Assembly: GCA_030614005.1 (NCBI GenBank)
Contig: JAUWKS010000021.1
Location: 1-51,344, forward strand
Reading direction: 5' to 3'
Length of the DNA: 51,344 nt
From: Candidatus Heimdallarchaeota archaeon
GTDB lineage: Archaea; Asgardarchaeota; Heimdallarchaeia; JABLTI01
Below are positions 43,339-51,344 of this stretch, piece by piece (the stretch's first letter is position 1; each line of letters begins with the position of its first letter). The position numbers and the translations under genes are program-made. Below the pieces are notes generated by a model. That model saw only the letters and a program-made list of their open reading frames with translations, did not search any database and was not told the DNA's origin.

Positions 43339-45330
43339 GTGAGTTATACAAAAAACGAGCTCAGAGAACGAATTTTCTCACTTTTCACTCAGGATGAGAT
43401 CGGCATGGTTGGTCTCTCTAACAGAGAAGTTTCAGAACTAATTGGCAAGGAATCGAAGGATACCAATCAAGTATTGAAGGGATTAGCTGATGCTGGCAGG
43501 TTATCACGCAAGAAGATTAAACGTGGTGTTGATCCAAAAGTTTTCGTTTACTTTTCACCATCTTTTGAAGTAATTGATGAAGCTCCCGAAAGGCTTTGTA
43601 ATAACTGCCAAAGACTATCTGGTTTAGAGAAATGTATTTTGCTTAGATTAGTAAAAGAAACAGCTGCTTGGGCTTTACGTGATGACTTAAAAGCACGTGC
43701 AAATGCAATTAGTTTGTTAGGTGTTGAAGGTTGTGACTTTCATGATCCTAGACAAAAAGGTCAGTGTAAGTGTAAAACGATGAAGGATTTTCTCAACACT
43801 AATACTGATCCTGTTACCTTTGAAGTTCGTTGCCCTATAGATCGATGCCGTGAAGTCATTGATGAGCTCAGTATTTCTCTAGAAAAAAAGAACATAGGTG
43901 CGAACACTTTGTATTGTCCTCATTGTGGTTCTCCTATCAATTTCACCTTCAACCATAGTTTAGGGAGATACAATGTTCAATACTATGATAGTCGTTTTGA
44001 TATTATGCAACGAGATTATAAACTGATCACAGGTATGGATCTTGAGAGTAGGTATGTTTCAGATCGTTCCCATGGTTTTTCTCTTGTAAAAGAAGAGAGT
44101 TTTCATCTTGATTTAGAGAATAATGAAACTATCTATATTGGAAATGAATTAACCCCTACTGAGTTTATAGATTCAAAAGATCTTGCTTATTTTTCTTTGA
44201 ATCAATTGGATTACATAGCGGTAAAGGATGCTGATGATTATCTCTATCTAAGAGACAAATTGCATGAAATTGATCCTGCGACAAATAAATCTCTCTATTA
44301 TAATATTGAGCTTTTACACTCAAGTAAACCAATTGAGAGTACAGAACCGTCATTAAAGGAAATCGGTGGTAATGAGATTCTAATCGCAACAGGAGCAATA
44401 TTCTTTCCGATGTTTTTCTCCAATATTCTTGACCGGAGAGCAGTTCTTAAAAAGAAAATGGTTGATATGACAGATACTGAATTTCGAAGTGATTTCAAAA
44501 GCGCTCTAGCACGTTTTGATAGGAATATCAAGAAATATCGCACTCCTTGGAACATTTCCTCTCGAGAATGGCAACAGAATGAAGGTGGTTTTGCTAGCCT
44601 AATGGACACTCCATTCAAACAAGAAGCTGAGAAATATGGATTCGAGAATCTTTCGAGAGAGAAATCTAGGATGGTCCGAGGGGAACCTTTCATGCATTAT
44701 GGATTATTCACTGCTCGAGCACCTAAAGCGAGTTTTGAAAATGGTGTGAATAAAGTAACTGATAGATACATTAAGGAAAAAATCTATAATGATCTTTCTG
44801 TTCCGTGGAATGATTTGCGAGGATGGTGCCATAGAAAATACTCCTTTGGTTTGTTTCTGGATTATATTGAACCACCTAGAGCAGTTGCACCATTATGGAT
44901 AAATGAAGCTATTAGAAATAAAGAGATCACTCCGAATGATTTTAAGATAGAGCGAGGAAAAAGGTTTGAGAAATTCTATTATATTAAACCTAATTCTCAT
45001 GCACACGAAGTTGTGAAACGAGTAAGCAATCAAATTCTCTGCACAAGATTTACTCTTACTACTGGCTCGGAGCTTACAATGAAACAGATGATAGAGAAAT
45101 CTGTTACTCAATTAAAACAACTCTTAAATCGACTTTCTAACTCTACTGTTGAATTATTTACAGAAAACAGAATAAATGGTCCTGTAAAGACCATCTGGAA
45201 GAAACTACAAGAAACAAACAACAAGAACTACTTGACTGCCAAAGAATATCAAATGTTACAAAAACATGTTCAACATTTCTTCCGAGAAGAATTTTCTTTT
45301 GAACCTTATACAATTGCTGAGATTCAGTAG
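43339..45330 (+). CDS. cas1: Cas1-like integrase with N-terminal winged helix and zinc fingers
   Basis: A 663-residue protein. Residues about 1-65 form a winged helix. Residues about 85-210 contain several Cys groups (CNNC, GCDFH, CKC, CPHC) that look like zinc fingers. The C-terminal half shows Cas1 fold features: Glu 415 (NEGGFASLM), a later NGVNKVTDRYI segment, and GWCHRKYSFGLFLDYIEPPR giving His 498, Asp 508 and Glu 511 (H-x9-D-x2-E, with D-x2-E-x2-R). These match the Glu/His/Asp metal site of Cas1. NKEITPNDF follows, as in Cas1. Cas1 integrates DNA in CRISPR adaptation and in casposons. The N-terminal modules are unusual; canonical Cas1 is about 300-350 residues. The GTG start has AGGAGG at 7 nt. 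Confidence 0.8.
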   Translation: MSYTKNELRERIFSLFTQDEIGMVGLSNREVSELIGKESKDTNQVLKGLADAGRLSRKKIKRGVDPKVFVYFSPSFEVIDEAPERLCNNCQRLSGLEKCILLRLVKETAAWALRDDLKARANAISLLGVEGCDFHDPRQKGQCKCKTMKDFLNTNTDPVTFEVRCPIDRCREVIDELSISLEKKNIGANTLYCPHCGSPINFTFNHSLGRYNVQYYDSRFDIMQRDYKLITGMDLESRYVSDRSHGFSLVKEESFHLDLENNETIYIGNELTPTEFIDSKDLAYFSLNQLDYIAVKDADDYLYLRDKLHEIDPATNKSLYYNIELLHSSKPIESTEPSLKEIGGNEILIATGAIFFPMFFSNILDRRAVLKKKMVDMTDTEFRSDFKSALARFDRNIKKYRTPWNISSREWQQNEGGFASLMDTPFKQEAEKYGFENLSREKSRMVRGEPFMHYGLFTARAPKASFENGVNKVTDRYIKEKIYNDLSVPWNDLRGWCHRKYSFGLFLDYIEPPRAVAPLWINEAIRNKEITPNDFKIERGKRFEKFYYIKPNSHAHEVVKRVSNQILCTRFTLTTGSELTMKQMIEKSVTQLKQLLNRLSNSTVELFTENRINGPVKTIWKKLQETNNKNYLTAKEYQMLQKHVQHFFREEFSFEPYTIAEIQ

Positions 45331-45342
45331 GATGATGAGAAA

Positions 45343-46029
45343 ATGACAAAAAAACATGCAACCATAACAATATATGATTCTCTAAGAGATTTGAATAGAG
45401 TTATTGCTCTTATACTGGTAGATGGTGATTCAAGAATTCGAATAATGGAAAATAGGCTCAACTATAGATCTGTTTTACACAAAGTTGTTTCTAAAGGATT
45501 CATTCGTACACATGAGATAGTTACTAATTGGCTAATAGAATTATTTGAAAATGGGGAAACAACTTCTCTAACGTTTCATGAGATAATGGATAAACTACCT
45601 TGGTCCTGGGATACGACTCGAGAGTACTTTGATTCTTTAGAAGAAGAAGGTATTGTACAATATTCACGTGATTCTCAAGGAAGAAAAATTTGCACCTTAA
45701 CAATTGAAAGTGAGTCTAGAGCAAAGCAGATAGATAATTTGCTCAAGTTTTCTAAAAGAAATGAAACACACTCACTAAATACTATTTCAGAAGCAAGAAA
45801 GGAATTTGCCAAGTATAATACAAAATTGAATGAATGGTTTTGTATGAACTATAAAATGAATGATCTGAGTTCTCAGATTAAGCAAGCCCCATTATCTACA
45901 GTTGAAAAATTCATCGAGACTATAACCAAAATAATCAATATATCCAAAGAAGAAGATCTAAGATTGAATCTATTAGACTTTTTGAAGCAATACCCATTAT
46001 TGCTATATTCAATAAGGAAGGTTGAGTAG
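45343..46029 (+). CDS. winged-helix protein of Cas1/Cas4 operon
   Basis: A 228-residue protein. Residues about 58-112 have a winged helix (LTFHEIMDKLPWSWDTTREY, then SLEEEGIVQY and an RKICTLTI wing). N- and C-terminal regions are helical. The layout is similar to the 246-residue protein at the operon start, and the two may be distant relatives. A DNA-binding role is supported by the fold; the target is unknown. It begins 13 bp after the Cas1-like stop codon and ends 3 bp before the Cas4-like TTG, giving tight coupling on one transcript. Confidence 0.72.
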   Translation: MTKKHATITIYDSLRDLNRVIALILVDGDSRIRIMENRLNYRSVLHKVVSKGFIRTHEIVTNWLIELFENGETTSLTFHEIMDKLPWSWDTTREYFDSLEEEGIVQYSRDSQGRKICTLTIESESRAKQIDNLLKFSKRNETHSLNTISEARKEFAKYNTKLNEWFCMNYKMNDLSSQIKQAPLSTVEKFIETITKIINISKEEDLRLNLLDFLKQYPLLLYSIRKVE

Positions 46030-46031
46030 AT

Positions 46032-46796
46032 TTGGTAGTCAGGGAGTACGAATTAAATCTTAGTGCAACAGAATTTCTATATTTTCTAGATTGCCCCCAG
46101 AAATTCAGAATTTATCGTATCCTTAATCCTTTACCATACAAAGAAAATTTCTTGAGTAGTAGAAGGTCATTATCTTCTTACAAAATGCGAGGATACCAGG
46201 GAAAGAAGAGTGATGGTATCGATTATCATAATTTCTTTGAAACATTTCATAGAAAGTATGCAAATGTAATCAGTCAAACAATACCCCCAGATGAAGTATG
46301 CAAGGACAATGTAAAATTACTTTACTGGACTGAACAACAGAAAAACTACTTTACAGCAAAAGAGGATTGTTACTGGTATCCAATTGATAAAGAAATTCGA
46401 TTAATGACTGAAAAGAAAAGAGGGGTGATAGATTGTATAGAATTATGTGAAAAAAGGAATGGTTTTAGGATTATAGATTATAAACCAACATTTGATTCCA
46501 ATGATCATCTTCTATTGCTGTTTTATGCAAGTTTATTCAACGAATATCGCTTAGAGAATAAAGATGAAGGAGAATATGATTTTGATGTTTTGGAGGTTGG
46601 TTGTTATTATTATGAAATGGGTGTAAGAAAGGTCTATAATTTGAAAGAAGTAAACATTTTAGCATTTGAAAGAATTTTTGTTAAGTCATTGGAAAAAATT
46701 CTTAATAATGAATTCTTTTTAGATAAAAGCTCTTGTTGGGGTTGTATTTTCATACGTATCTGTAAGATAGAAAAGAGTAGAGAATATAGATCTTGA
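46032..46796 (+). CDS. cas4: Cas4-like PD-(D/E)XK nuclease with cysteine cluster
   Basis: A 254-residue protein of the Cas4/RecB nuclease type. The N-terminal LSATEFLYFLDCPQKFRIY holds the first conserved cysteine. A histidine-containing helix follows. GVIDCIEL (metal Asp) and IIDYKP (D-x-K) form the PD-(D/E)XK core. A C-terminal CWGCIFIRIC group provides the remaining iron-sulfur cysteines. Cas4 trims new DNA before CRISPR integration and also occurs in casposons and archaeal mobile elements. Here it is the last gene of the operon with the Cas1-like protein. The TTG start overlaps the end of the previous gene's ribosome binding region. Loss of any Cas2 partner is notable. Confidence 0.82.
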   Translation: MVVREYELNLSATEFLYFLDCPQKFRIYRILNPLPYKENFLSSRRSLSSYKMRGYQGKKSDGIDYHNFFETFHRKYANVISQTIPPDEVCKDNVKLLYWTEQQKNYFTAKEDCYWYPIDKEIRLMTEKKRGVIDCIELCEKRNGFRIIDYKPTFDSNDHLLLLFYASLFNEYRLENKDEGEYDFDVLEVGCYYYEMGVRKVYNLKEVNILAFERIFVKSLEKILNNEFFLDKSSCWGCIFIRICKIEKSREYRS

Positions 46797-46849
46797 ATAT
46801 TTAATAACAAGAAAACAACCACAAAAAAATAGATTTATAAAAAGTCAAA

Positions 46850-47440
46850 CTATTTCTTGATTTCTTCAATAATTGGCACTATACCTTCCAATGGCATATT
46901 TTGTAAACAGTTTGGACATGTACCTTGTGTTTTCACCTACTCTTGTAGATGTTTCAGATGGCTCTTTGCTTCACATAAAGAGCATTTACCAATTTCTTCA
47001 GCAAAGGAGATTGGAAGTTTGCATACAGAGCATGTAAGTATTTCCTTTTGGCAGCTGGAGCATTTTTTCGAAGCAAAATTATCAATAATATTTCCACAAG
47101 AATTACAAGAATATATTCTAATGGTTGAAATTGGCTTTTTAATTAAATCTTGAATAATGCCATCAGTTTTCTCTTTCTTAATGAAAACTTGTTCATATGG
47201 TTTATACTCACCTAATTCAGGTTTTTCTTCAAGAATTTCCTTGATTAGCTCTTCAACGATTTCCTTTGGAACAGAAGATAATTCAACGATACGAGGTAAG
47301 AGCATAGGAATATTAGGAGTAACCTTCAAAAGAATATCTAAGATTATTTTATAACTAATTTGTTTTTTCTTTTGTTTTATTGCTTCATAGTATGGATAAG
47401 CAAATTTTTCAACATCAGAATAACCTTTTTTCACAGCGAA
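46850..47440 (-). pseudogene. degraded HEAT/RING-like gene copy with in-frame amber
   Basis: Minus-strand paralogue of the protein at 39453-40646. From about 47440 it matches the end of the HEAT region (QISYKIILDILLKVTPN aligning with LLYKVMYEILVKIQP), the zinc ribbon (CNSCG, CSSCQKE) and the RING-like finger (CSVCKLPISFAEE, then SHLKHLQE). The Trp codon after HLQE is TAG at 46937-46939 (TGG in the intact copy). Beyond it the frame continues with V-K-T-Q-G-T-C-P-N-C and ends at TAG 46850-46852. N-terminal HEAT repeats are missing. It is therefore a truncated, probably dead copy; translational readthrough is not excluded. Confidence 0.85.
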
Positions 47441-48191
47441 TGTAATTATTGCAGATTTATATAACGACGGTGAAATAGAGATAATTTTCGGTTCTGAAAA
47501 TAGCAATATAATCTGTCTAAACAGTCAAGGGAAAAAACAATGGTCATATAGTACAGATGATTGGATATTTTCTTCACCGGCAATATATGATTTAGATAAA
47601 GATGGCTATAAGGAAATTTTAATCGGTTCTTATGATAAAAACATCTACTGTTTAAATTATGATGGTTCTTTGTCTTGGAAATTTGCCACTGATAATCTAA
47701 TTTTCTCCTCTCCCTCTGTTACTGATTTAGAGAATGATGGATTTATGGAAATTCTTTGTGGTTCTGATGACAATTATCTTTATTGTTTGGATTATTTGGG
47801 TAAAGAAATTTGGTCGTATAAAACAGATAATATGATTTTTTCCAGCCCTTTAATTGCTGATATTAATAATGATGATTTGTCGGAAATAATCATCTGTTCT
47901 ACAGACAATTTCGTTTATTCCTTATCTCTAACAGGTGTTTCTCAATCAGGGGATAACCCTTGGTATTGTTTCAGAGGTTCTATTCTCCATACCGGGTGGA
48001 TGGATTCTGACAATGATTTCATAGATGATCTAACTGAAAGCTATCTTAGTGATCCCGATTATCCTCTTACGAACAACATCTTCCCCTCATTTGACTTGTC
48101 AAATAAGAACTCAATAATAGTAGTAACTCTGGTATCCATAACACTAATATATATACTTCGAACGAAGAGAAAAAGAAAACGCTTCGTTTAA
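47439..48191 (+). pseudogene. 5'-truncated FG-GAP-repeat surface protein
   Basis: The plus-strand frame from about 47439 encodes FG-GAP/PQQ-like propeller repeats with Ca-binding loops (ADLYNDGEIEII, YDLDKDGYKEIL, TDLENDGFMEIL, ADINNDDLSEII). A short thrombospondin-3-like DSDNDFIDD segment, a membrane helix (about 20 residues) and a basic tail (RTKRKRKR) follow. Upstream the frame is closed at TAA 47421-47423, and the first complete unit starts without an initiator codon, so the signal peptide and first repeats are missing. The left edge coincides with the broken edge of the HEAT/RING copy. An internal ATG at 47670 would give a shorter protein without a signal peptide. Confidence 0.8.
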
Positions 48192-48216
48192 TAACATCAA
48201 TTAATACTTGCTTGCA

Positions 48217-48363
48217 GCGACACCGATGTACCAAAAAGGTTAATGTTCCTCAAAACATAACTTGAACATCGGTACGTCGCTCATTTTCTATCTTTTTATA
48301 GTTTGAATTACACTTCTTAGCAAGTTTGAAAGCATTAATCATTGAAATTTGAGGAACATTAAC
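48217..48363 (+). promoter_or_regulatory. hairpin with anti-ribosome-binding-site loop
   Basis: GCGACACCGATGT (48217-48229) pairs with ACATCGGTACGTCGC (48266-48280) as 13 bp with a 2-nt bulge. The loop (48230-48265) contains GTTAATGTTCCTCAAA (48239-48254), which is the exact reverse complement of TTTGAGGAACATTAAC (48348-48363). That second segment holds the GAGG ribosome binding site immediately before the ATG at 48364. If both are on one transcript, the loop can pair with and mask the ribosome binding site. It is also compatible with a separate small antisense RNA. The effector that would open or close it is unknown. Confidence 0.6.
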
Positions 48364-48720
48364 ATGATACAAGCTATAGAAATTGTGAAGGATCCTGAAG
48401 AAGAAGCACTCTTACAGGAAGCTCTTCGCGAAAGAGAAATGGATCTATGTAACTCCTTGATTCTCTCCTATAGACAAGCTATTACAAGCTCTAAAGTCTA
48501 TTTCCGGCAAGAAGAATGTCTTATCAATGTTGTAAAAGAGAAAATCAATTTCTATTTTCCAACAAATGCGTGGATAAAAGTGGACTATATCATACGATAT
48601 AATTTCCGCTCAGTTCAAAAAAAATCCACCATAGACAGAACACTTACCAGATGTGAACTTGAGGAAATATTTAGTTTCCTATGTATGAGTGAACTTATCG
48701 ACTATTTCGGTCGAACTTGA
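48364..48720 (+). CDS. small protein of unknown function under possible RNA control
   Basis: A 118-residue soluble protein. The N-terminus is rich in Glu/Asp (DPEEEALLQEALREREMDL, about 12-30). The middle is helical, and the end carries several Cys (at about 46, 98 and 108) not arranged as a classic zinc site. No family is recognised. The ATG at 48364 is preceded by GAGG with 9-nt spacing, and this site is exactly complementary to an upstream loop. The gene is separated from the next secreted protease gene by about 290 bp, so it is probably monocistronic. Confidence 0.65.
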   Translation: MIQAIEIVKDPEEEALLQEALREREMDLCNSLILSYRQAITSSKVYFRQEECLINVVKEKINFYFPTNAWIKVDYIIRYNFRSVQKKSTIDRTLTRCELEEIFSFLCMSELIDYFGRT

Positions 48721-49009
48721 GTTCATTCTTCCCTTTCTTTTTTTATAGCGATAAAAATCATGTTAATACAAAAAAATTTCAATAACAAAAAATGCTTTCA
48801 TACTCCCAATTCTAAGTGTCCATTTCTTAATATTTAACCTTTCAAGTGAAGCAAAACAAGGAATAGGAAAAATGTCAAACACATGACTTTTGTCCCCCGA
48901 CACAAACAGTTTTTTTGGGAAATGGTTAAATAATATCATCAGTTTCGTAATTCTGATTACTTTTCTCTGGAGAGAGAGAAAATCTAAGAAAGAAAAAGGA
49001 TGTATTATT

Positions 49010-50653
49010 TTGAGACATACGAAAGGAAAGAAGATTGTGCTTATGATATTTATGCTCACAATTTTCACATTGATACCCATTACTTCAGTTATAGCTGAAG
49101 CAGTTAAAATGGGCGACCCGTCAATTGAACATGTATCTTCTCAGCTAAGGGTACCTGAAGAGATGCAAAAATTATCTGCTAATGATACTGTTACAGATGC
49201 AATTTATTATCTTGATGTCGAATTACTGGCGACAAAACGGATGGCTGCAAATGTGAATGGTACTTTATCGTTCAAAGATGACTTGCGAGATTATGGAATG
49301 GCAAATGGTTATCGGTTAAATAGGAATTTATCCATAACAAATGATTTTGGTGTTTGGGCAGATATGAACACTAAAGAATCAAAAACGACTATCTCACCAT
49401 TTATTATAGAAGGGTTGAACAATATTCCAGAAAAAATAACTTTTATATTGGAATTAACATCCATCAATCCGAATGATGAACTTGAATATAGTAAAACAAT
49501 AGAGTTTGTCGTAACTACATTTCAAACTGAAATTGATATTCTCAGCATTAGTAGTCCCGGAGATTATTACAAAGGGTATCAAGTTCCGATAAATATGTAC
49601 ATTAAGAACGTAAGAAGCTATTATGCTACAAGTGGCTATGTAACTATCCAAGTGAAAATCAGATCAATTGAAGCAGGAGAAACAGGTGATGAATATGAAA
49701 TTTATGATGGTGGTCTAACGCCTTTAGAATTAACCGATACCAAAACGTTTTCGGTTACAATTCAACCATTAGAGACTAAACTAATACGGTTTAAAATTGA
49801 CTTTTCAGGCTACTCTAATGGGGCAATGAATATTGGTGAATGGAAAATTGCTCAAGTATACGTTGATGCTGGCAACGCTCATGATACTGTAGATGAAGGA
49901 GACTCAGATTTCAATCAACATATAAGTGATCCAAATTATAGAATACATAAAAGACCAAAAAGTATGCAACCACATCCAGTATTCGTTTATTACATGTGGA
50001 ATTCAGGAGGATCAGGAGACGATTGGGGTGGAACAAATCCCCTGCCATGGATAATTGATGGTAATGGTGACGGTTCTGTTTCTGCAGGTTTGTGGCGATT
50101 TAACACCTATGATAGTAATATTCCAGTTCGATTCAATATGATCATCTGTGTTGATGATCCAACGTGGGATATTCCCTCAACGCTTTCTGATAGTCGAAAT
50201 ATTTTAACCAATGGAAAGAATCATGTAGCGAACGTTCTAAATATAGTTGGAAATACTTGGTTAGGAAGTACCTATTATTTAAAAAGTCGAAATTGCGGAT
50301 TCGATATTCTATTAATGGCAGCTGGAAGAAGTGCTACATATGCGGCTGGATTAGGTCCGGAAAATACTGCAATTGTTTGTAAGTCGGGTCCTGCAACCCT
50401 AAATATTGATTGGAAAAAAAATATTGATGGTTTAGCTCAACATGAAGTTTCGCATCTTTTTGGGTGCTTAGATTATAATCCGCCTGATGGTCATCCTAAG
50501 ACCGATTGTATAATGTTTTACAATTGGTGGAAAAATTGCATCTATGAGATGTGCTATAATGCTTTTATAAAAAAACAAACTCCTAATTGGTGTGATCATT
50601 GCCAAACTATATTTGATACTAATTGGGATAGATTTGATTTTTATTATCCATAA
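49010..50653 (+). CDS. secreted metzincin-like zinc protease
   Basis: A 547-residue extracellular protein. The start is TTG 49010, fixed by AAGGA 9 nt upstream; it yields a basic N-terminus and a hydrophobic signal segment (about residues 9-30). A longer in-frame TTG at 48890 would put a second hydrophobic segment first and is less likely. Residues about 60-320 are strand-rich and Ig-like. The protease motif is HEVSHLFGCLD (H478, E479, H482, G485, D488), with a Met-turn-like DCIMFY downstream, so the metzincin-type HExxHxxGxxD pattern is complete. A Cys-rich C-terminus (CIYEMCYN, CDHC) probably forms disulfides or binds a second metal. The target is unknown. Confidence 0.8.
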   Translation: MRHTKGKKIVLMIFMLTIFTLIPITSVIAEAVKMGDPSIEHVSSQLRVPEEMQKLSANDTVTDAIYYLDVELLATKRMAANVNGTLSFKDDLRDYGMANGYRLNRNLSITNDFGVWADMNTKESKTTISPFIIEGLNNIPEKITFILELTSINPNDELEYSKTIEFVVTTFQTEIDILSISSPGDYYKGYQVPINMYIKNVRSYYATSGYVTIQVKIRSIEAGETGDEYEIYDGGLTPLELTDTKTFSVTIQPLETKLIRFKIDFSGYSNGAMNIGEWKIAQVYVDAGNAHDTVDEGDSDFNQHISDPNYRIHKRPKSMQPHPVFVYYMWNSGGSGDDWGGTNPLPWIIDGNGDGSVSAGLWRFNTYDSNIPVRFNMIICVDDPTWDIPSTLSDSRNILTNGKNHVANVLNIVGNTWLGSTYYLKSRNCGFDILLMAAGRSATYAAGLGPENTAIVCKSGPATLNIDWKKNIDGLAQHEVSHLFGCLDYNPPDGHPKTDCIMFYNWWKNCIYEMCYNAFIKKQTPNWCDHCQTIFDTNWDRFDFYYP

Positions 50654-50728
50654 ACAAATTTTAATTGTAAAATGAGTATATAACTATCATATACTCGTTC
50701 TACAATAACATATTGGAGGAAAATTATA

Positions 50729-51331
50729 ATGTTAAAAGGAAAAAGAACGAAACAAAGAAGTAAAGCACAATTAACCAAGATTTTTTCTAACATGGGATTA
50801 ATGTTTTTGATTTTGAGTATACTGTTTGCCAATGTATCTCAAAGCTTAGGGAGTATGAATTATTATCCAGATAACAAATTAAGAATAAATGAGAAAATAC
50901 ACCAAGAGGCTTTCATCGATCATGTATATACACCTTTAGGTACGTATTTACTTCCTGAAGGTTCTACAATTAAAGTTAACTATACCGTCCTTCCTCAATC
51001 AAATTCAAGCGTTTCATTTCGTTATTACTATGATGAGCACAATTTTACCATATGGTCACCAATACCCCAAAATTGTATTCTTGCTCCAGGGGAATTTTTT
51101 GAAGGTACCTTTACTCTACAAACGGGTTTAACATCTCGTCTCGCGGAAGTAGGCTTTCAAGCTGCAGTTACAGATGGATTAACCAATGCCACTGTTCATT
51201 GGTGGTATGAAGTGCTTGTAACGGGTAAAACTCCTGCTGCTGGTTTTCTTGTTATAAGTGGGGCGTTAATTTTATTATCATTAGGAGTTATTGTCCACTC
51301 CAAAAGGAAAGCTATTAAAATTAACGAGTAG
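50729..51331 (+). CDS. membrane-anchored extracellular protein, unknown function
   Basis: A 200-residue protein. Basic N-terminus followed by a hydrophobic signal segment (about residues 22-40), a strand-rich external domain (about 45-165) with N-x-S/T sites, then a C-terminal membrane helix (about 171-190) and a basic SKRKAIK tail. The ATG at 50729 has GGAGG upstream. No catalytic motif is visible. It follows the protease gene by 75 bp on the same strand and could be its membrane partner or substrate; this is inference from position only. The gene is complete within the window. Confidence 0.75.
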   Translation: MLKGKRTKQRSKAQLTKIFSNMGLMFLILSILFANVSQSLGSMNYYPDNKLRINEKIHQEAFIDHVYTPLGTYLLPEGSTIKVNYTVLPQSNSSVSFRYYYDEHNFTIWSPIPQNCILAPGEFFEGTFTLQTGLTSRLAEVGFQAAVTDGLTNATVHWWYEVLVTGKTPAAGFLVISGALILLSLGVIVHSKRKAIKINE

Positions 51332-51344
51332 TTTTTCTTCTACA

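Noticed and set aside
46937..46939. TAG read as pyrrolysine or other recoding
   Set aside because: A single Trp-to-amber change in a copy that is also truncated is better explained by decay; no other in-frame TAG in a conserved gene was noticed.
46857..47354. plus-strand Cys/Ser/Phe-rich ORFs
   Set aside because: They are antisense to the broken HEAT/RING copy, whose zinc-finger pattern is clear.
37000..47500. CRISPR array in the Cas-gene island
   Set aside because: Reading both strands I found no regularly spaced direct repeats of about 25-40 bp; the only repeats are the short T-tract elements and ATATACAAAA.
48763..49080. minus-strand 105-codon ORF
   Set aside because: It overlaps the signal-peptide region of the secreted protease and has no ribosome binding site or recognisable domain.
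1..51344. tRNA, rRNA or other standard RNA genes
   Set aside because: No stretch with the conserved T-loop GTTCRANNC and matching acceptor stem, and no rRNA-like segment, was recognised by eye.

Overview
The window is archaeal and most probably from an Asgard (Promethearchaeota) genome. It is AT-rich and carries archaeal information-processing genes: topoisomerase VI A and B, aIF5B, NDP kinase, uS2, uS19, Pus10 and an RNA polymerase H/RPB5 subunit. It also has eukaryote-flavoured items: an RPB5 with an N-terminal domain, a presenilin-type protease, a possible longin/DENN-like protein, a proline-rich protein with an Ena/VASP-like motif, and RING-like zinc fingers. TTG and GTG starts are frequent, several fixed by clear GGAGG-type ribosome binding sites. 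A heimdallarchaeial lineage is my inference; no rRNA gene or other decisive marker is present.

Layout. 0-4.6 kb: a helical protein of unknown function, a DUF167 protein, two membrane proteins and a zinc-hook SMC/Rad50-like ATPase. 4.7-13.1 kb: mostly plus-strand metabolic and RNA genes (HemL-like aminotransferase, RPB5, a short 2[4Fe-4S] ferredoxin, an unknown protein, the VASP-like protein, a ThiI-type PP-loop protein, an ACT-like protein, ThiL, Pus10). 13.1-21.4 kb: SWIM protein, RuvC/RNase H-like protein, triosephosphate isomerase, an RHH-type protein, a second ACT-like paralogue, a mevalonate-pathway-like pair (GHMP decarboxylase homologue plus 2-phosphoglycerate-kinase-like kinase), uS19, a TnpB relic beside a purine-rich tract, and uS2. 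21.5-36.9 kb: presenilin homologue, two LVIVD-type surface propeller proteins, a 766-residue possible longin/DENN-like protein, ndk-infB, and top6B-top6A, where top6B has a very long helix-hairpin-helix tail.

37.2-48.2 kb is an accessory island. A minus-strand pair encodes a Cas7-like RAMP protein and a RAMP-like protein fused to an HD domain. From a shared 90-bp promoter region, an AbrB-like protein and a HEAT/RING-like zinc-finger protein diverge on the plus strand. They are followed by a LAGLIDADG endonuclease and a compact operon: winged-helix protein, Cas1-like integrase with N-terminal winged helix and zinc fingers, second winged-helix protein, Cas4-like nuclease. I see no CRISPR array, Cas2, Cas10, Cas3 helicase or family-B polymerase in the window. 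This combination is the best candidate for an undescribed system: a CRISPR-derived or casposon-like element. The right flank holds a second, broken HEAT/RING copy (one Trp codon replaced by TAG) abutting a 5'-truncated FG-GAP surface-protein gene.

48.2-51.3 kb: a hairpin whose loop is a perfect 16-nt complement of the ribosome binding site of the next small gene, suggesting RNA-level control; then a secreted metzincin-like protease and a membrane-anchored extracellular protein.

All family assignments are by eye from motifs. No alignments, structure predictions or database searches were run.
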